Assembly (NCBI RefSeq): GCF_031181705.1
Contig: NZ_JAPSKN010000038.1
Location: forward strand, 1-39,434
DNA from: Streptomyces sp.
GTDB taxonomy: Bacteria > Actinomycetota > Actinomycetes > Streptomycetales > Streptomycetaceae
Direction of reading: 5' to 3'
DNA: 39,434 nucleotides
Part shown: positions 14,549 to 23,300 of the stretch, in pieces
Numbering within the stretch: the stretch's first letter is position 1
Layout of the letters: the number at the start of each line of letters is the position of its first letter
Notes under the pieces: generated by a model
Told to the model about the DNA's origin: nothing
Databases searched by the model: none
Seen by the model: the letters and a program-made list of their open reading frames with translations, nothing else
Made by a program: the position numbers and the translations under genes

Positions 14549-15406
14549 TCAGCGTGCGTAGTCCTTCGCCAGACGCTCGATGAGCTGCCGCGACTGGTCC
14601 ACGTTCAGCGACTGGGCGCGCAGGTGCTCGTACATCACCGTGTACTTCTGCACGTCGAGCGGCTTCTCCAGGTACAGGTCGCTGGTGACGCCCTCGATGT
14701 ACACGACGCTGGAGTCGGCCGCGTCGGCGAACTCCAGGATCGAGTACTGGCCGTTGATGCCGGCGTGCGCGCCGACCTCGAACGGCAGGACCTGCACGGT
14801 GATGTGGGGCAGCTGCGACATCTCGATGAGATGCTCCAACTGCTCGCGCATCACTTCCTTGTTGCCCACGACCCGGTGCAGGGACGCCTCGTCCAGCACC
14901 ACCCACAGCCGCAGCGGGTCCGTCTCGGCGGTGATACGGCCCTGCCGGCGCAGCCGGACCTCGACGCGCTTGTCGTGGTCCGCCTCCGTCGCCTCCGGCG
15001 AACCGCCCCGGATGATGGCCTCGGCGTAGGCGCGCGTCTGCAACAGGCCGGTGATGATCTGGGGTTCGTAGACCCGCAGCGACTCGGCGTCCGTCTCCAG
15101 GCCGATGTAGACGGAGTAGGGGATGTCGCCGAAGGCGTGCCACCAGCCCTGCTGGCGCGAGTCCTTGGCCATCTGCATCAGCGACTCGACGATCCGCTGG
15201 TCCTCGACCTCGTACACCCCGCACAGGTCGCGCACGTCGCGCTGGCTGATGCTGCGCCGCCCGTTCTCCAGGCGGCTGATCTTCGACTGCGACACCAGCA
15301 GCCGCTCGGCCACTTCCTCGGCCGTCATGCCCTTGAGCTCGCGGAGCCTGCGGAGCTCCTGACCGAGCCGGCGCCGCCTGACGGTGGGATTGACATTGGA
15401 CGCCAC
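14549..15406 (-). CDS. XRE-family HTH regulator with DUF5753 domain (WhiJ-like)
   Basis: The protein has 285 residues. Residues 10-67 form a Cro/C1-type helix-turn-helix (LGQELRRLRELKGMTAEEVAERL, then SQSKISRLENGRR). Residues about 100-280 form the DUF5753 ligand-sensing-like domain, with the typical GLLQTRAYAEAII, LHRVVG and HITVQVLPFEVGAHAG segments. It is a transcription factor working with the downstream DUF397 protein. The GTG start follows GGAGG about 9 nt upstream; other candidates inside would cut the HTH. The targets are not evident from the sequence. Confidence 0.93.
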   Translation of the reverse strand: MASNVNPTVRRRRLGQELRRLRELKGMTAEEVAERLLVSQSKISRLENGRRSISQRDVRDLCGVYEVEDQRIVESLMQMAKDSRQQGWWHAFGDIPYSVYIGLETDAESLRVYEPQIITGLLQTRAYAEAIIRGGSPEATEADHDKRVEVRLRRQGRITAETDPLRLWVVLDEASLHRVVGNKEVMREQLEHLIEMSQLPHITVQVLPFEVGAHAGINGQYSILEFADAADSSVVYIEGVTSDLYLEKPLDVQKYTVMYEHLRAQSLNVDQSRQLIERLAKDYAR

Positions 15407-15536
15407 GGGACGTGCACCTCCGGCTGCGTGCCTCTACTTTGCGTATCTGCTGTTGAGCAGACTGCCACCAAGGTGCTTCCTACCGCTGGGAAACGGTGGA
15501 TATGCGACGGGTACACGCCAGTTCGGGAACGGCACG

Positions 15537-15580
15537 CCGAGCGGGGCGGCGAGAGTCTGCGCTCTCGCCGCCCCGCTCGG
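15537..15580 (-). terminator. Very strong terminator after the GPP34 gene
   Basis: A 19-bp perfect stem (15537-15555 with 15562-15580; core GAGCGGGGCGGCGAGAG) with a 6-nt loop, 80 nt beyond the GPP34 stop and upstream of the HTH gene. It is the longest hairpin in the window and separates two same-strand genes. Confidence 0.85.
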
Positions 15581-15659
15581 ACAGCGGCTCCCGTGACCGG
15601 GCTCGTGGGGTCCCGTGATGTGTGCCGGTCGTAGGCGGTGCCCGGTGGTACGGCGCGGC

Positions 15660-16412
15660 TCAGTGGGCCACGGCACGCGCCATGGATCCGTGGCGCGGTT
15701 GCATCGGAACGCCTCGGGCGGGTTCCGGTGCGGGCCTGGCTCCGGCGGCCGGACGGCCGGACGGGGCCGGGCTGCGGCGCGGCTGGGCCGCCGCGCCGTT
15801 CTGGACGTCCATCACGGCGTGCGCGACGAGACCGCCCATGGGGTCGTGCCTGATCAGGTCCCTGAGCCGGGAGCGAGAGGAGCGTCCCTCGTTGCCCGGG
15901 TACAGGTGCTTGCCGAGGCCGACCGCGTGCGCCAGTGCGGCGAGCGCCGCGGTCCGCGGGTCCGGCGGTACGCCGGTGCGGATCGCGGAGTCCAGCCGGG
16001 CCCTGATCTCCCGGCTGATCTCGTTGTCCGTCGCCTGGTAGCGAGTCGTCGGCAGCACTCCGCACATCTGGCCCGCCACGGCATGCACCATGCCGCACCG
16101 CTCCAGATGCGAGAGGTAGGTCTGGCGGAGCCCCAAGCGCGGCCCGCCTATCCAGTGGACCGCCCGTACGGGAGCACCGCGCCTTCGCAGCAACTCCAAC
16201 GCGCAGTCCAGAGTCGGATCTCCAGTCGGCCGTGGTACCACCACGGCGATACGATCCCCGTCTGGGGCTATCCGTCCGGCCAGCGCCAGCTCCACTAGCT
16301 GTGCTCCGGCCAGGCCGAGGTCGAGCGACTGCGGCTGTGCAGTGGTACCCGTGGCCGGGTCCAACGCCAGCAGCAGAAGCTCCTCCGGAAGTGTTCTGCG
16401 GCTCCTGCCCAT
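15660..16412 (-). CDS. GPP34 (GOLPH3/VPS74)-family protein
   Basis: The 250-residue protein starts RTLPEELLLLALDPATGTT, followed by LGLAGAQLVELALAGRI, the hallmark of the GOLPH3/VPS74 fold, which in eukaryotes binds phosphatidylinositol-4-phosphate on Golgi membranes. Actinobacteria have several copies of unknown role; membrane-lipid binding is the likely shared property. The last 40 residues are Pro/Ala/Arg-rich and disordered. The ATG at 16412 has GGGGAGG about 5 nt upstream. It is divergent from the carboxypeptidase gene, with 235 bp between the starts. Confidence 0.88.
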   Translation of the reverse strand: MGRSRRTLPEELLLLALDPATGTTAQPQSLDLGLAGAQLVELALAGRIAPDGDRIAVVVPRPTGDPTLDCALELLRRRGAPVRAVHWIGGPRLGLRQTYLSHLERCGMVHAVAGQMCGVLPTTRYQATDNEISREIRARLDSAIRTGVPPDPRTAALAALAHAVGLGKHLYPGNEGRSSRSRLRDLIRHDPMGGLVAHAVMDVQNGAAAQPRRSPAPSGRPAAGARPAPEPARGVPMQPRHGSMARAVAH

Positions 16413-16647
16413 CCATGCCTCCCCGCGTGGATGAATGACAGGGTGACCCCTCTCACATTGGTCTGTCGAGGGTGCGTGACCGGTTCGTAGTGGAACCAGT
16501 AGGTATGTCGTTCTCGTCTACCGGATGGATCCGGTCCGCACACAGGACACTGGTACATGGTTCGGACAGCGCCGGGGAGCGTTGTCAGGGCGGCGGTTCA
16601 CGTTCGGTACGCGCACGCGGGTCGTGCGGCGCGAGGAGGAGGCATCG

Positions 16648-19383
16648 GTGGCGGGCGAGTCCCCCGACAGGTCGAAGCAGCGCGAGTCGTCGGCAGAACC
16701 GACGTCGGGGAGCGCGGGTCCGGTTCCCGGGGCCAGGAGCGAGTCAGCGGACCCGCGGCTCGCGATGGCGCGGGAGGCGAAGAAGTCCTCGGGGCACGCG
16801 GGTGTCGACACGGCGACCCGCGTGCTGTCCGCGCGGACGGCCGAGGAGCGGGGGGACGCGCAGCGCGGCGCGGGCGACTCCGCTCCCGAGGAGGCCGCCG
16901 AGTCCGCCGAGTCCGTGGAAGCGTCCGGTGGGGACTCCGGCGAGCGGGGTGCGGGCGGCTCGGACGGACGGACGCGGAACGCGGTGGCGGCGTGGGTCGC
17001 CTCGGCCGACGGCGACGAGAAGCAGACCGGCAAGGGCGCGGACTCCCGGGAGGCCCGGAAGACCGACGCCGAGCCGGGACACGAGGCCCCTGAGGCCGAC
17101 TCGGGCGTGCGCGACGGCGGGGACGCGGAGGCGGCCGGGGAGACCGCGGGCGCATCGACCACCGACGCCGGCACGGACGCCGAGGGCGCCGACGGGGCCG
17201 GCGAGCTTGCCCGGGGTGACCGGGAGGCCACCGGCGCGGCGGACGAGGCGGGCGAGGCGCACGAGGCCACGGATGCCCTGGAAGACGCCCAGGAGGCCGC
17301 TGAGGCGGCGCCGACGGGCTCCCGGGGCCGGGACGAGGCCGAGGAGCCGGAGGCGGACCGTTCCGCCACGGCCGGTGGCAGCACGCGCACGGAGGAGACC
17401 GGGCCGGCCGACTCCGTCGACGGCGAGGCCGCCGCTGCCCTCAAGGCCCACAACCCCACCGACGGCAAGGCGAGCGGCCCGAGCCCCTCCGCGGCGGCGG
17501 ACAGCACCGGCGACAAGGCATCCGAGACCGCCGCCCCCCGTACCTCCGGCGGCGCAGAGGCGGAGCCCGACACCGACACCGACGGGGACACCGACGGCGC
17601 GGCCTCCGACGCGGACGCCTCCGAGGCCGACGGCGAGTCCCGGCCGGACACCGACACCAAGCCCGCACCCGCGGCCACCACCAGCACCGGCACCGGCAAG
17701 ACCCCGGCCTCCGACACCGACCAGGCCGGCACCGGCAAGGCCGACGGCAGCAAGGCGGGCGACGGCAAGGCGGGCGACGGCAAGGCCGGCACCGCCAAGG
17801 CAGCCGGTGGCAAGGCAGCCGGTGGCGAGGTCTCCGCGCCGCCCGTCGATCAGCCCACCGCCGTCTTCAAGGCCGTACGGCCCCCGGTCGATCAGCCCAC
17901 CACCATGCTCAAGCTCGGCGGCGGCACCAAGGACGCGGCCGGGAAGACGGACGCTCCCGAGAAGGACGCCGAGCGGACCAGCAAGTTCGTCGCGCTCAAG
18001 CCGCTGGACGACCCGGCGGCCCGGAAGCCCGTCCCGCCCGCCGAGGCCACCGCCCCCGTCCCCACCGTCGGCCCCGAGCGCACCACCCAGCAGCCGCTGC
18101 CGCCGAAGCCGCCGCTGGACCTGCTGGCCGAGCTGACGAACACCCCGCCGCCCCCGGAGACCCCGCTGCGCACGGCCGTGCGGCGGGTGAAGATCTGGAC
18201 GCCGCTGGTGCTGCTGCTGGTGATCGTCTTCGCGGTCGTGCAGAGCGTGCGCCCGCTGCCGACGCCCACCCTCGAACTCACCGCGAAGGACAGCTACACG
18301 TTCGAGGGCGGCCAGACCGACATCCCCTGGCCCACCAAGGGCCAGGCCGCGCTGGACGTCCAGGGCATCGGCACGTTCGGCTCGTCCGGCGAGCAGAAGC
18401 CCGTGCCGATCGCCAGCGTCGCCAAGGTCATGACCGCCTACGTGATCCTGCGCGACCACCCGCTCAAGAGCGGCGCCGAGGGGCCGAAGATCGACATCGA
18501 CCAGGCCGCCGAGGACCAGTCCGACGCCGGCCAGGAGTCCACCGTCGACGTCACCAAGGGCGACAAGATCACCCAGCGGGAGGCCCTGGAGAGCATCCTG
18601 ATCGCGTCCGCGAACAACGTGGCGCGGCTGCTCGCCCGTTGGGACGCGGGGTCCGAGAAGGCGTTCGTGCAGAAGATGAACGACGCCGCCAAGGACCTCG
18701 GCATGAAGAACACGACGTACACCGACCCCTCCGGCCTGAACAACACGACCGTCTCCACGGCCGTGGACCAGGTGAAGCTCGCCAAGGCCGCCATGCAGCA
18801 GCCCGCCTTCCGCGAGGTCGCGGCGATGATGTCGTACGTCGACTACAAGGGCACCCGGCACGACAACTGGAACCGCCTGGTCGGCTCCAACGACGTCACC
18901 GGCATCAAGACCGGCACCACCACCTCCGCCCTCGGCAACCTCGTCTTCTCCGCGAAGAAGGACGTGAACGGCGAGACGCACCGGATCATCGGCGCGGTCG
19001 TGCGCCAGCCCGCCGGCGGCCCCGACAACACCATCCTGGGCGCCGCGCTCCACGAGGGCGACCGGCTGATCCGGGCCGCGCAGGGCGCGCTGGAGTCGGC
19101 GACGATCCTGAAGAAGGGCACGGTCGTCGGGTACGCCGACGACGGGCTCGGCGGCCGTACGCCGGTCGCCGTCACCGAGGACGTCACGGCCGTCGGCTGG
19201 GCGGGCCTGTCCGTGAAGCTGACGTTCGCGGCGGACGACCTGCCGCACACGGCCGAGGCCGGCACCAAGGTGGGCACGCTCACCGTCGGGGACGGCAGCA
19301 GCGGCGCCGTGAAGGTTCCGGTCGCCCTCCAGGAGGACCTGGTGGAGCCGGGCTTCGGGGCCAAGCTCACGCGCATCGGCTGA
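16648..19383 (+). CDS. D-alanyl-D-alanine carboxypeptidase (peptidase S11) with long acidic cytoplasmic extension
   Basis: The protein is 911 residues, about twice the usual S11 length. It is a membrane-anchored penicillin-binding protein that trims the terminal D-Ala from peptidoglycan stem peptides. Residues 1-510 are a low-complexity Glu/Asp/Ala/Gly/Thr-rich region with PPVDQPT at 398-404 and 412-418 and short GDGKAG repeats near 370-390. A transmembrane segment covers about 518-535, so the tail is cytoplasmic. The outer domain has the SxxK motif (Ser590, Lys593), SAN (654-656) and KTGT (754-757). The GTG at 16648 is chosen because GAGGAGGAGG precedes it; a longer frame to 16525 lacks a binding site. 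A 13-bp terminator-like hairpin follows. Confidence 0.93.
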   Translation: MAGESPDRSKQRESSAEPTSGSAGPVPGARSESADPRLAMAREAKKSSGHAGVDTATRVLSARTAEERGDAQRGAGDSAPEEAAESAESVEASGGDSGERGAGGSDGRTRNAVAAWVASADGDEKQTGKGADSREARKTDAEPGHEAPEADSGVRDGGDAEAAGETAGASTTDAGTDAEGADGAGELARGDREATGAADEAGEAHEATDALEDAQEAAEAAPTGSRGRDEAEEPEADRSATAGGSTRTEETGPADSVDGEAAAALKAHNPTDGKASGPSPSAAADSTGDKASETAAPRTSGGAEAEPDTDTDGDTDGAASDADASEADGESRPDTDTKPAPAATTSTGTGKTPASDTDQAGTGKADGSKAGDGKAGDGKAGTAKAAGGKAAGGEVSAPPVDQPTAVFKAVRPPVDQPTTMLKLGGGTKDAAGKTDAPEKDAERTSKFVALKPLDDPAARKPVPPAEATAPVPTVGPERTTQQPLPPKPPLDLLAELTNTPPPPETPLRTAVRRVKIWTPLVLLLVIVFAVVQSVRPLPTPTLELTAKDSYTFEGGQTDIPWPTKGQAALDVQGIGTFGSSGEQKPVPIASVAKVMTAYVILRDHPLKSGAEGPKIDIDQAAEDQSDAGQESTVDVTKGDKITQREALESILIASANNVARLLARWDAGSEKAFVQKMNDAAKDLGMKNTTYTDPSGLNNTTVSTAVDQVKLAKAAMQQPAFREVAAMMSYVDYKGTRHDNWNRLVGSNDVTGIKTGTTTSALGNLVFSAKKDVNGETHRIIGAVVRQPAGGPDNTILGAALHEGDRLIRAAQGALESATILKKGTVVGYADDGLGGRTPVAVTEDVTAVGWAGLSVKLTFAADDLPHTAEAGTKVGTLTVGDGSSGAVKVPVALQEDLVEPGFGAKLTRIG

Positions 19384-19405
19384 GCCGGGGCGGCGCCCGC
19401 GCGAG

Positions 19406-19453
19406 CGCACCCCGCCGGTGGCGGCCCGTCCGGGCGCTGCCCGGCGGGGTGCG
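19406..19453 (+). terminator. Terminator after the carboxypeptidase gene
   Basis: CGCACCCCGCCGG (19406-19418) pairs perfectly with 19441-19453 across a 22-nt GC-rich loop that can itself fold. Confidence 0.65.
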
Positions 19454-19550
19454 TGCTAGCGTCGCGAATCGGGGCAGGTCGCCGTGCGCGGCGGCGCGGC
19501 CGGGGGAAGAAGCCGGGAACAGAAAGACGGGACACGGGGAGTGCCTTCGA

Positions 19551-21425
19551 GTGGCCACTGCGGAGCCGACACGCGCAGACGACACCGGTCCGGGCCCGGT
19601 ATCCGGCCCACGAATACGCGCGCCCAGAACGCCGGACCCCGGCACACCTGACGGCACGGCCGACCCCGTGCCCGAGAGCGCGTCCCCCGGATTCCGCCGG
19701 CCCCCCTTCGTGCCGGCCGTGCGGGAGCGGATGCTGCGCCACCCGGTGCTCTCCATCACCGGGCTCGCCGGGGTACTGCACGTCGTCTGGTTCTTCACCT
19801 TCGCGAACAGCGGGGGTGACCTGGCCGCGCAGGACGCGTGGGCGGAGTTCGTCGGCCGGCATCCGGACTCGGCGTACAACCTCGCCTGGTACGGCGGCAT
19901 GCACCCGGTGTCGTACAGCGTGGTGTCGCCGTATCTGATGTCCGTGCTCGGGGTGCGGACGACCATGATGATCGCGGGGACGGTCTCGGCCGGGCTGCTG
20001 ACCCTGCTCCTGCTGCGCAGCCGTTCCGTCCGCAATCCGCTGTGGGCGTCGCTGGCGGGCGTGTTCGGGCTGTTCTGCAACGCCGTGTCCGGCCGGGTGA
20101 CCTTCGGTCTGGGCATGATGTTCGCGCTCGGCGCGGTGGCGGTGGTGTTCTGCTGGCCGTACCGGTGGCGGTACAAGCGCTGGGCGAAGGCGCTGTGCGC
20201 GGCGCCGCTGGCCGCGCTGGCCACGATGGCGTCGCCGGTGGCGGGCCTGTTCGTGGGCCTGGTGGCGGTGGCGCTGTTCCTGCAGAAGCGGCGGCCGGGC
20301 GCGTGGGCGCTGGGTCTGGCGCCGAGCGCGGTGGTCGCGGTGTCGGCGTGGCTGTTCCCGTTCTCGGGGACGCAGCCGATGATGTTCGGCTCGGTGGTGC
20401 TGCCGCTGGCGTTCTCCGTCCTGGTTCTCGTACTGGTGCCGCGGGAGTGGAAGACGGTCCGGCTCACGGCCGCGGTGTACGGCCTGGGGGTCGTACTGGT
20501 GTGGCTGATCAGCTCCCAGATCGGTTCGAACATCACGCGTCTGGCGATGCTGTTCGCCGGTGTCGCGCTGGTCGCCGCGCTCCCGTTCACGGTGGAGCGC
20601 AGCCGCAAGTGGTACGCGGCCGTGGTCGCCCTCGTCGGCTTCGGGGTGTGGATCGGCTTCAAGACGATCGACGACATCGTGCACACGGCCCCGGCGGCCT
20701 CCTGGTCGCGCGAGCTCGCCCCGCTGGTCAACGAGTTGCAGGAGGTCGGTGCGGAGAAGGGCCGGGTGGAGGTCGTCCCGGCCCGCTCCCACCGCGAGGC
20801 GTCCGCCCTCGCGCCCTACGTCAACCTGGCCCGCGGCTGGAACCGTCAGGCCGACATGGAGCGCAACCCGCTCTTCTACGACGACACCCTGAACTCGGCG
20901 AACTACCGCGAGTGGCTCAAGCGCTGGGCGGTCCACTACGTCGTGCTGCCGAAGGACGAGCCGGACGGCGACGGCGGCGAGCGGGAGCGGGCGCTGGTGC
21001 AGCGGGGTCTGCCCTATCTGACGCAGGTGTGGGGCGACGCCAACTGGCAGTTGTTCAAGGTCACCGATCCGACCCCGCTGGCCGAGCCGAACGCCGTCGT
21101 CGAGCGGGCCGAGCAGGGCGAGATGGTCCTCCAGGTGCGCAAGGCGGGCCGGATCCTGGTCCGCATCCCGTACTCGCCGTGGCTGAGCATCGTCGACGCG
21201 GAGGGCAAGAGCCTGAAGCCGCCGCAGGAGACGGAGGCCTCCAAGGACCGGCCGGAGGGCGAGCCGAAGTCGTACGTGAACGTCAACGGCTGTCTGCGGG
21301 AGACGGAGGAGGACGCCCAGGGCGACCGCTGGACGGAACTCCTCGCGCCGAAGCCGGGCACGTACCGCCTGGCGGCGCCGTACCAGCTCCCGCGCGGCAC
21401 GCCGTGCCCGGAGGAACTGGGCTGA
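19551..21425 (+). CDS. Polytopic membrane protein of unknown function
   Basis: The 624-residue protein has a disordered Pro-rich N-terminus (1-65), then about ten hydrophobic segments between residues 70 and 385, and a C-terminal soluble part of about 240 residues that is probably extracytoplasmic. The first outside loop carries DAWAEFVGRHPDSAYNLAWYGGMHP, reminiscent of acidic first loops of GT-C glycosyltransferases (written in parts here). MFS-type annotations are likely for homologues, but I see no MFS signature. The GTG at 19551 is chosen because GGGGAG precedes it; upstream codons lie in the terminator region. It is monocistronic. A cell-envelope role is inference from topology and from the carboxypeptidase next door. 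Confidence 0.75.
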   Translation: MATAEPTRADDTGPGPVSGPRIRAPRTPDPGTPDGTADPVPESASPGFRRPPFVPAVRERMLRHPVLSITGLAGVLHVVWFFTFANSGGDLAAQDAWAEFVGRHPDSAYNLAWYGGMHPVSYSVVSPYLMSVLGVRTTMMIAGTVSAGLLTLLLLRSRSVRNPLWASLAGVFGLFCNAVSGRVTFGLGMMFALGAVAVVFCWPYRWRYKRWAKALCAAPLAALATMASPVAGLFVGLVAVALFLQKRRPGAWALGLAPSAVVAVSAWLFPFSGTQPMMFGSVVLPLAFSVLVLVLVPREWKTVRLTAAVYGLGVVLVWLISSQIGSNITRLAMLFAGVALVAALPFTVERSRKWYAAVVALVGFGVWIGFKTIDDIVHTAPAASWSRELAPLVNELQEVGAEKGRVEVVPARSHREASALAPYVNLARGWNRQADMERNPLFYDDTLNSANYREWLKRWAVHYVVLPKDEPDGDGGERERALVQRGLPYLTQVWGDANWQLFKVTDPTPLAEPNAVVERAEQGEMVLQVRKAGRILVRIPYSPWLSIVDAEGKSLKPPQETEASKDRPEGEPKSYVNVNGCLRETEEDAQGDRWTELLAPKPGTYRLAAPYQLPRGTPCPEELG

Positions 21426-21427
21426 CC

Positions 21428-21454
21428 GGGCCGCTCCCGCGGCGGGGGCGGTCC
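21428..21454 (+). terminator. Probable terminator after the membrane protein
   Basis: An 11-bp stem with two G-U pairs (21428-21438 with 21444-21454) and a 5-nt loop, starting 3 nt after the stop codon. Confidence 0.5.
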
Positions 21455-21539
21455 GCGGTGGTGTTCCTGGCGTCGGACCGGACCCCGGTGATCATTTGAC
21501 AGTCATCGCTGGTCAACGCGGGAAAGCCCTGTGCGATGA

Positions 21540-21555
21540 GTTCACATAGGTGAAC
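21540..21555. promoter_or_regulatory. Operator-like repeat upstream of the symporter
   Basis: GTTCAC-ATAG-GTGAAC is a perfect 6-bp inverted repeat with a 4-nt spacer, 111-126 nt upstream of the symporter ATG. The form suits a dimeric GntR- or LacI-type repressor. No regulator gene is adjacent. Confidence 0.4.
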
Positions 21556-21665
21556 CGAGGCCATCACGTCGAACAATTTTACCTCCCCTTGACTCAACGG
21601 TCACTTGTCGTGTTCACGCGACAGCGCCCACGATGAGCGCCGGGCTGATCCCTGGGAGGGCGCAC

Positions 21666-23240
21666 ATGAACGGTCTCGACTGGGCCGTGCTCATCGGCTA
21701 CTTCGCCGTGATGGTCGCGATCGGTGTCTGGTCGCACAAACGGGTGGACAACGTCAGCGACTTCTTCACCGCGGGCGGCAAGATGCCGTGGTGGCTGTCC
21801 GGCATCTCGCACCACATGTCGGGCTACAGCGCGGTGATGTTCACCGGGTACGCGGGCATCGCCTACACCTACGGCGTCACGTCGTTCGTCACCTGGTCCT
21901 TCCCCATCGCCCTGGGCATCGCCATCGGGTCGAAGCTGTTCGCCCCGCGCATCAACCGGCTGCGTTCCCGGCTGCATGTGGCGTCCCCGCTGGAGTACCT
22001 GAAGAACCGCTACGACCTGAAGACCCAGCAGGCGCTGGCCTGGTCGGGCATGCTGCTGAAGATCGTGGACGTGGGCGCGAAGTGGGCGGCGATCGCCACG
22101 CTGCTCTCCGTCTTCACCGGGATCTCCCTCAACCAGGGCATCCTCATCACCGGCGGCATCACGGCCATCTACTGCACGATCGGCGGCCTGTGGGCGGACG
22201 CGCTGACCGAACTCGGGCAGTTCATCATCCAGTTGCTGGCCGGCATCGCGATGTTCGCGGCGGTGTTCGTCCGGCTCGACGACCACGGCGGCTTCTTCGG
22301 CGTCTGGGACTCCCCCGAACTCCAGGGCCACGAGAAACCGCTGGTCGGCCCGTACGGCACGGTGTTCCTGCTGGCGTTCCTCTTCATCAAGCTGTTCGAG
22401 TACAACGGCGGCATGCTCAACCAGGCCCAGCGCTACATGGCCACCCCGAACGCCAAGGAGGCCGAGCGCTCGGCCCGGCTGTCGGCGATCCTCTGGCTGG
22501 TCTGGCCGCTGGTGCTGTTCTTCCCCATGTGGATGTCGCCGCTGCTGGTCGAGTCGCAGAAGCCGGACGGTTCCGACTCGTACGCCCTGATGACCGAACA
22601 GCTCCTGCCGCACGGCCTGCTGGGCCTGGTCATCGTCGGCTTCTTCTCGCACACCATGGCCATGTGCTCCTCCGACGCCAACGCCATCGCGGCCGTGTTC
22701 ACCCGGGACTGCGCGCCGGTGATCTGGGCGCGGGCCCGGACCTGGAACCAGAGCCAGGGCCTGCGGGTGGCGCGGATCGCGACGGTCGTCTTCCTCGGTC
22801 TGTCCATGGCGGCGGCCACCCAGGTCAACTCGCCCGCGTTCAAGGACATCATCACGGTCGTCATCAAGTGGGTGGCCGGTCTGATGGGCCCGATGGCGAT
22901 CCCGATGATGCTGGGCCTGCTGCGGGCGTTCCGCCGCTCCGGCCCGACCGCGGCGCTGGCCAGCTGGTCGATGGGCCTGTTCGCCTTCTGGCTGGTGAAC
23001 TACCCGATCAACTGGAACGTCGAGGGCGGCGTGCCGCTCCAGTACCAGGTGTCGATCCCGCTGGCCGTGTCCCTGGTCCTGTACATCGTGATCGGCTACA
23101 TCAGGCCCGAGGACACCCCCGAGCGCCTCGCGCTCATCGAGAAGATCAACACGGACGGTGACGGGGCCGCGGCGGCCACCGTGCCCGCCCCGGCGGGCGG
23201 CGCCCAGGACGCCACCGTGCGCACCACCGTCAAGGACTAG
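21666..23240 (+). CDS. Sodium:solute symporter (SSF family)
   Basis: This 524-residue membrane transporter has about 13 hydrophobic helices. It begins GLDWAVLIGYFAVMVAIGVW, followed by the SSF-typical NVSDFFTAGGKMPWWLSGIS loop and GYSAVMFTGYAGIAY, which sits in the region of the first inverted repeat and Na+ site. FEYNGGMLNQAQRYMATP is another family landmark. It imports a solute, often a sugar or organic acid, using the Na+ gradient. The start ATG 21666 follows GGGAGGGCG; an upstream ATG at 21633 lacks a binding site. An operator-like repeat lies upstream and a 15-bp terminator follows, so the gene is a single unit. The substrate is unknown. Confidence 0.93.
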   Translation: MNGLDWAVLIGYFAVMVAIGVWSHKRVDNVSDFFTAGGKMPWWLSGISHHMSGYSAVMFTGYAGIAYTYGVTSFVTWSFPIALGIAIGSKLFAPRINRLRSRLHVASPLEYLKNRYDLKTQQALAWSGMLLKIVDVGAKWAAIATLLSVFTGISLNQGILITGGITAIYCTIGGLWADALTELGQFIIQLLAGIAMFAAVFVRLDDHGGFFGVWDSPELQGHEKPLVGPYGTVFLLAFLFIKLFEYNGGMLNQAQRYMATPNAKEAERSARLSAILWLVWPLVLFFPMWMSPLLVESQKPDGSDSYALMTEQLLPHGLLGLVIVGFFSHTMAMCSSDANAIAAVFTRDCAPVIWARARTWNQSQGLRVARIATVVFLGLSMAAATQVNSPAFKDIITVVIKWVAGLMGPMAIPMMLGLLRAFRRSGPTAALASWSMGLFAFWLVNYPINWNVEGGVPLQYQVSIPLAVSLVLYIVIGYIRPEDTPERLALIEKINTDGDGAAAATVPAPAGGAQDATVRTTVKD

Positions 23241-23260
23241 CCGCGGCACGGCCGCGACGA

Positions 23261-23296
23261 CCGTAGGCCCCCGCCTGTCCCGGCGGGGGCCTACGG
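23261..23296. terminator. Bidirectional terminator between symporter and phytase
   Basis: CCGTAGGCCCCCGCC (23261-23275) pairs perfectly with 23282-23296 around a 6-nt loop. It lies exactly between two convergent stop codons. Confidence 0.85.
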
Positions 23297-23300
23297 CTGC

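Noticed and set aside
16744..19410. Very long minus-strand open frame opposite the carboxypeptidase
   Set aside because: It is Val/Gly/Arg-rich with no family features and mirrors the strongly biased coding strand; high GC leaves such frames open by chance.
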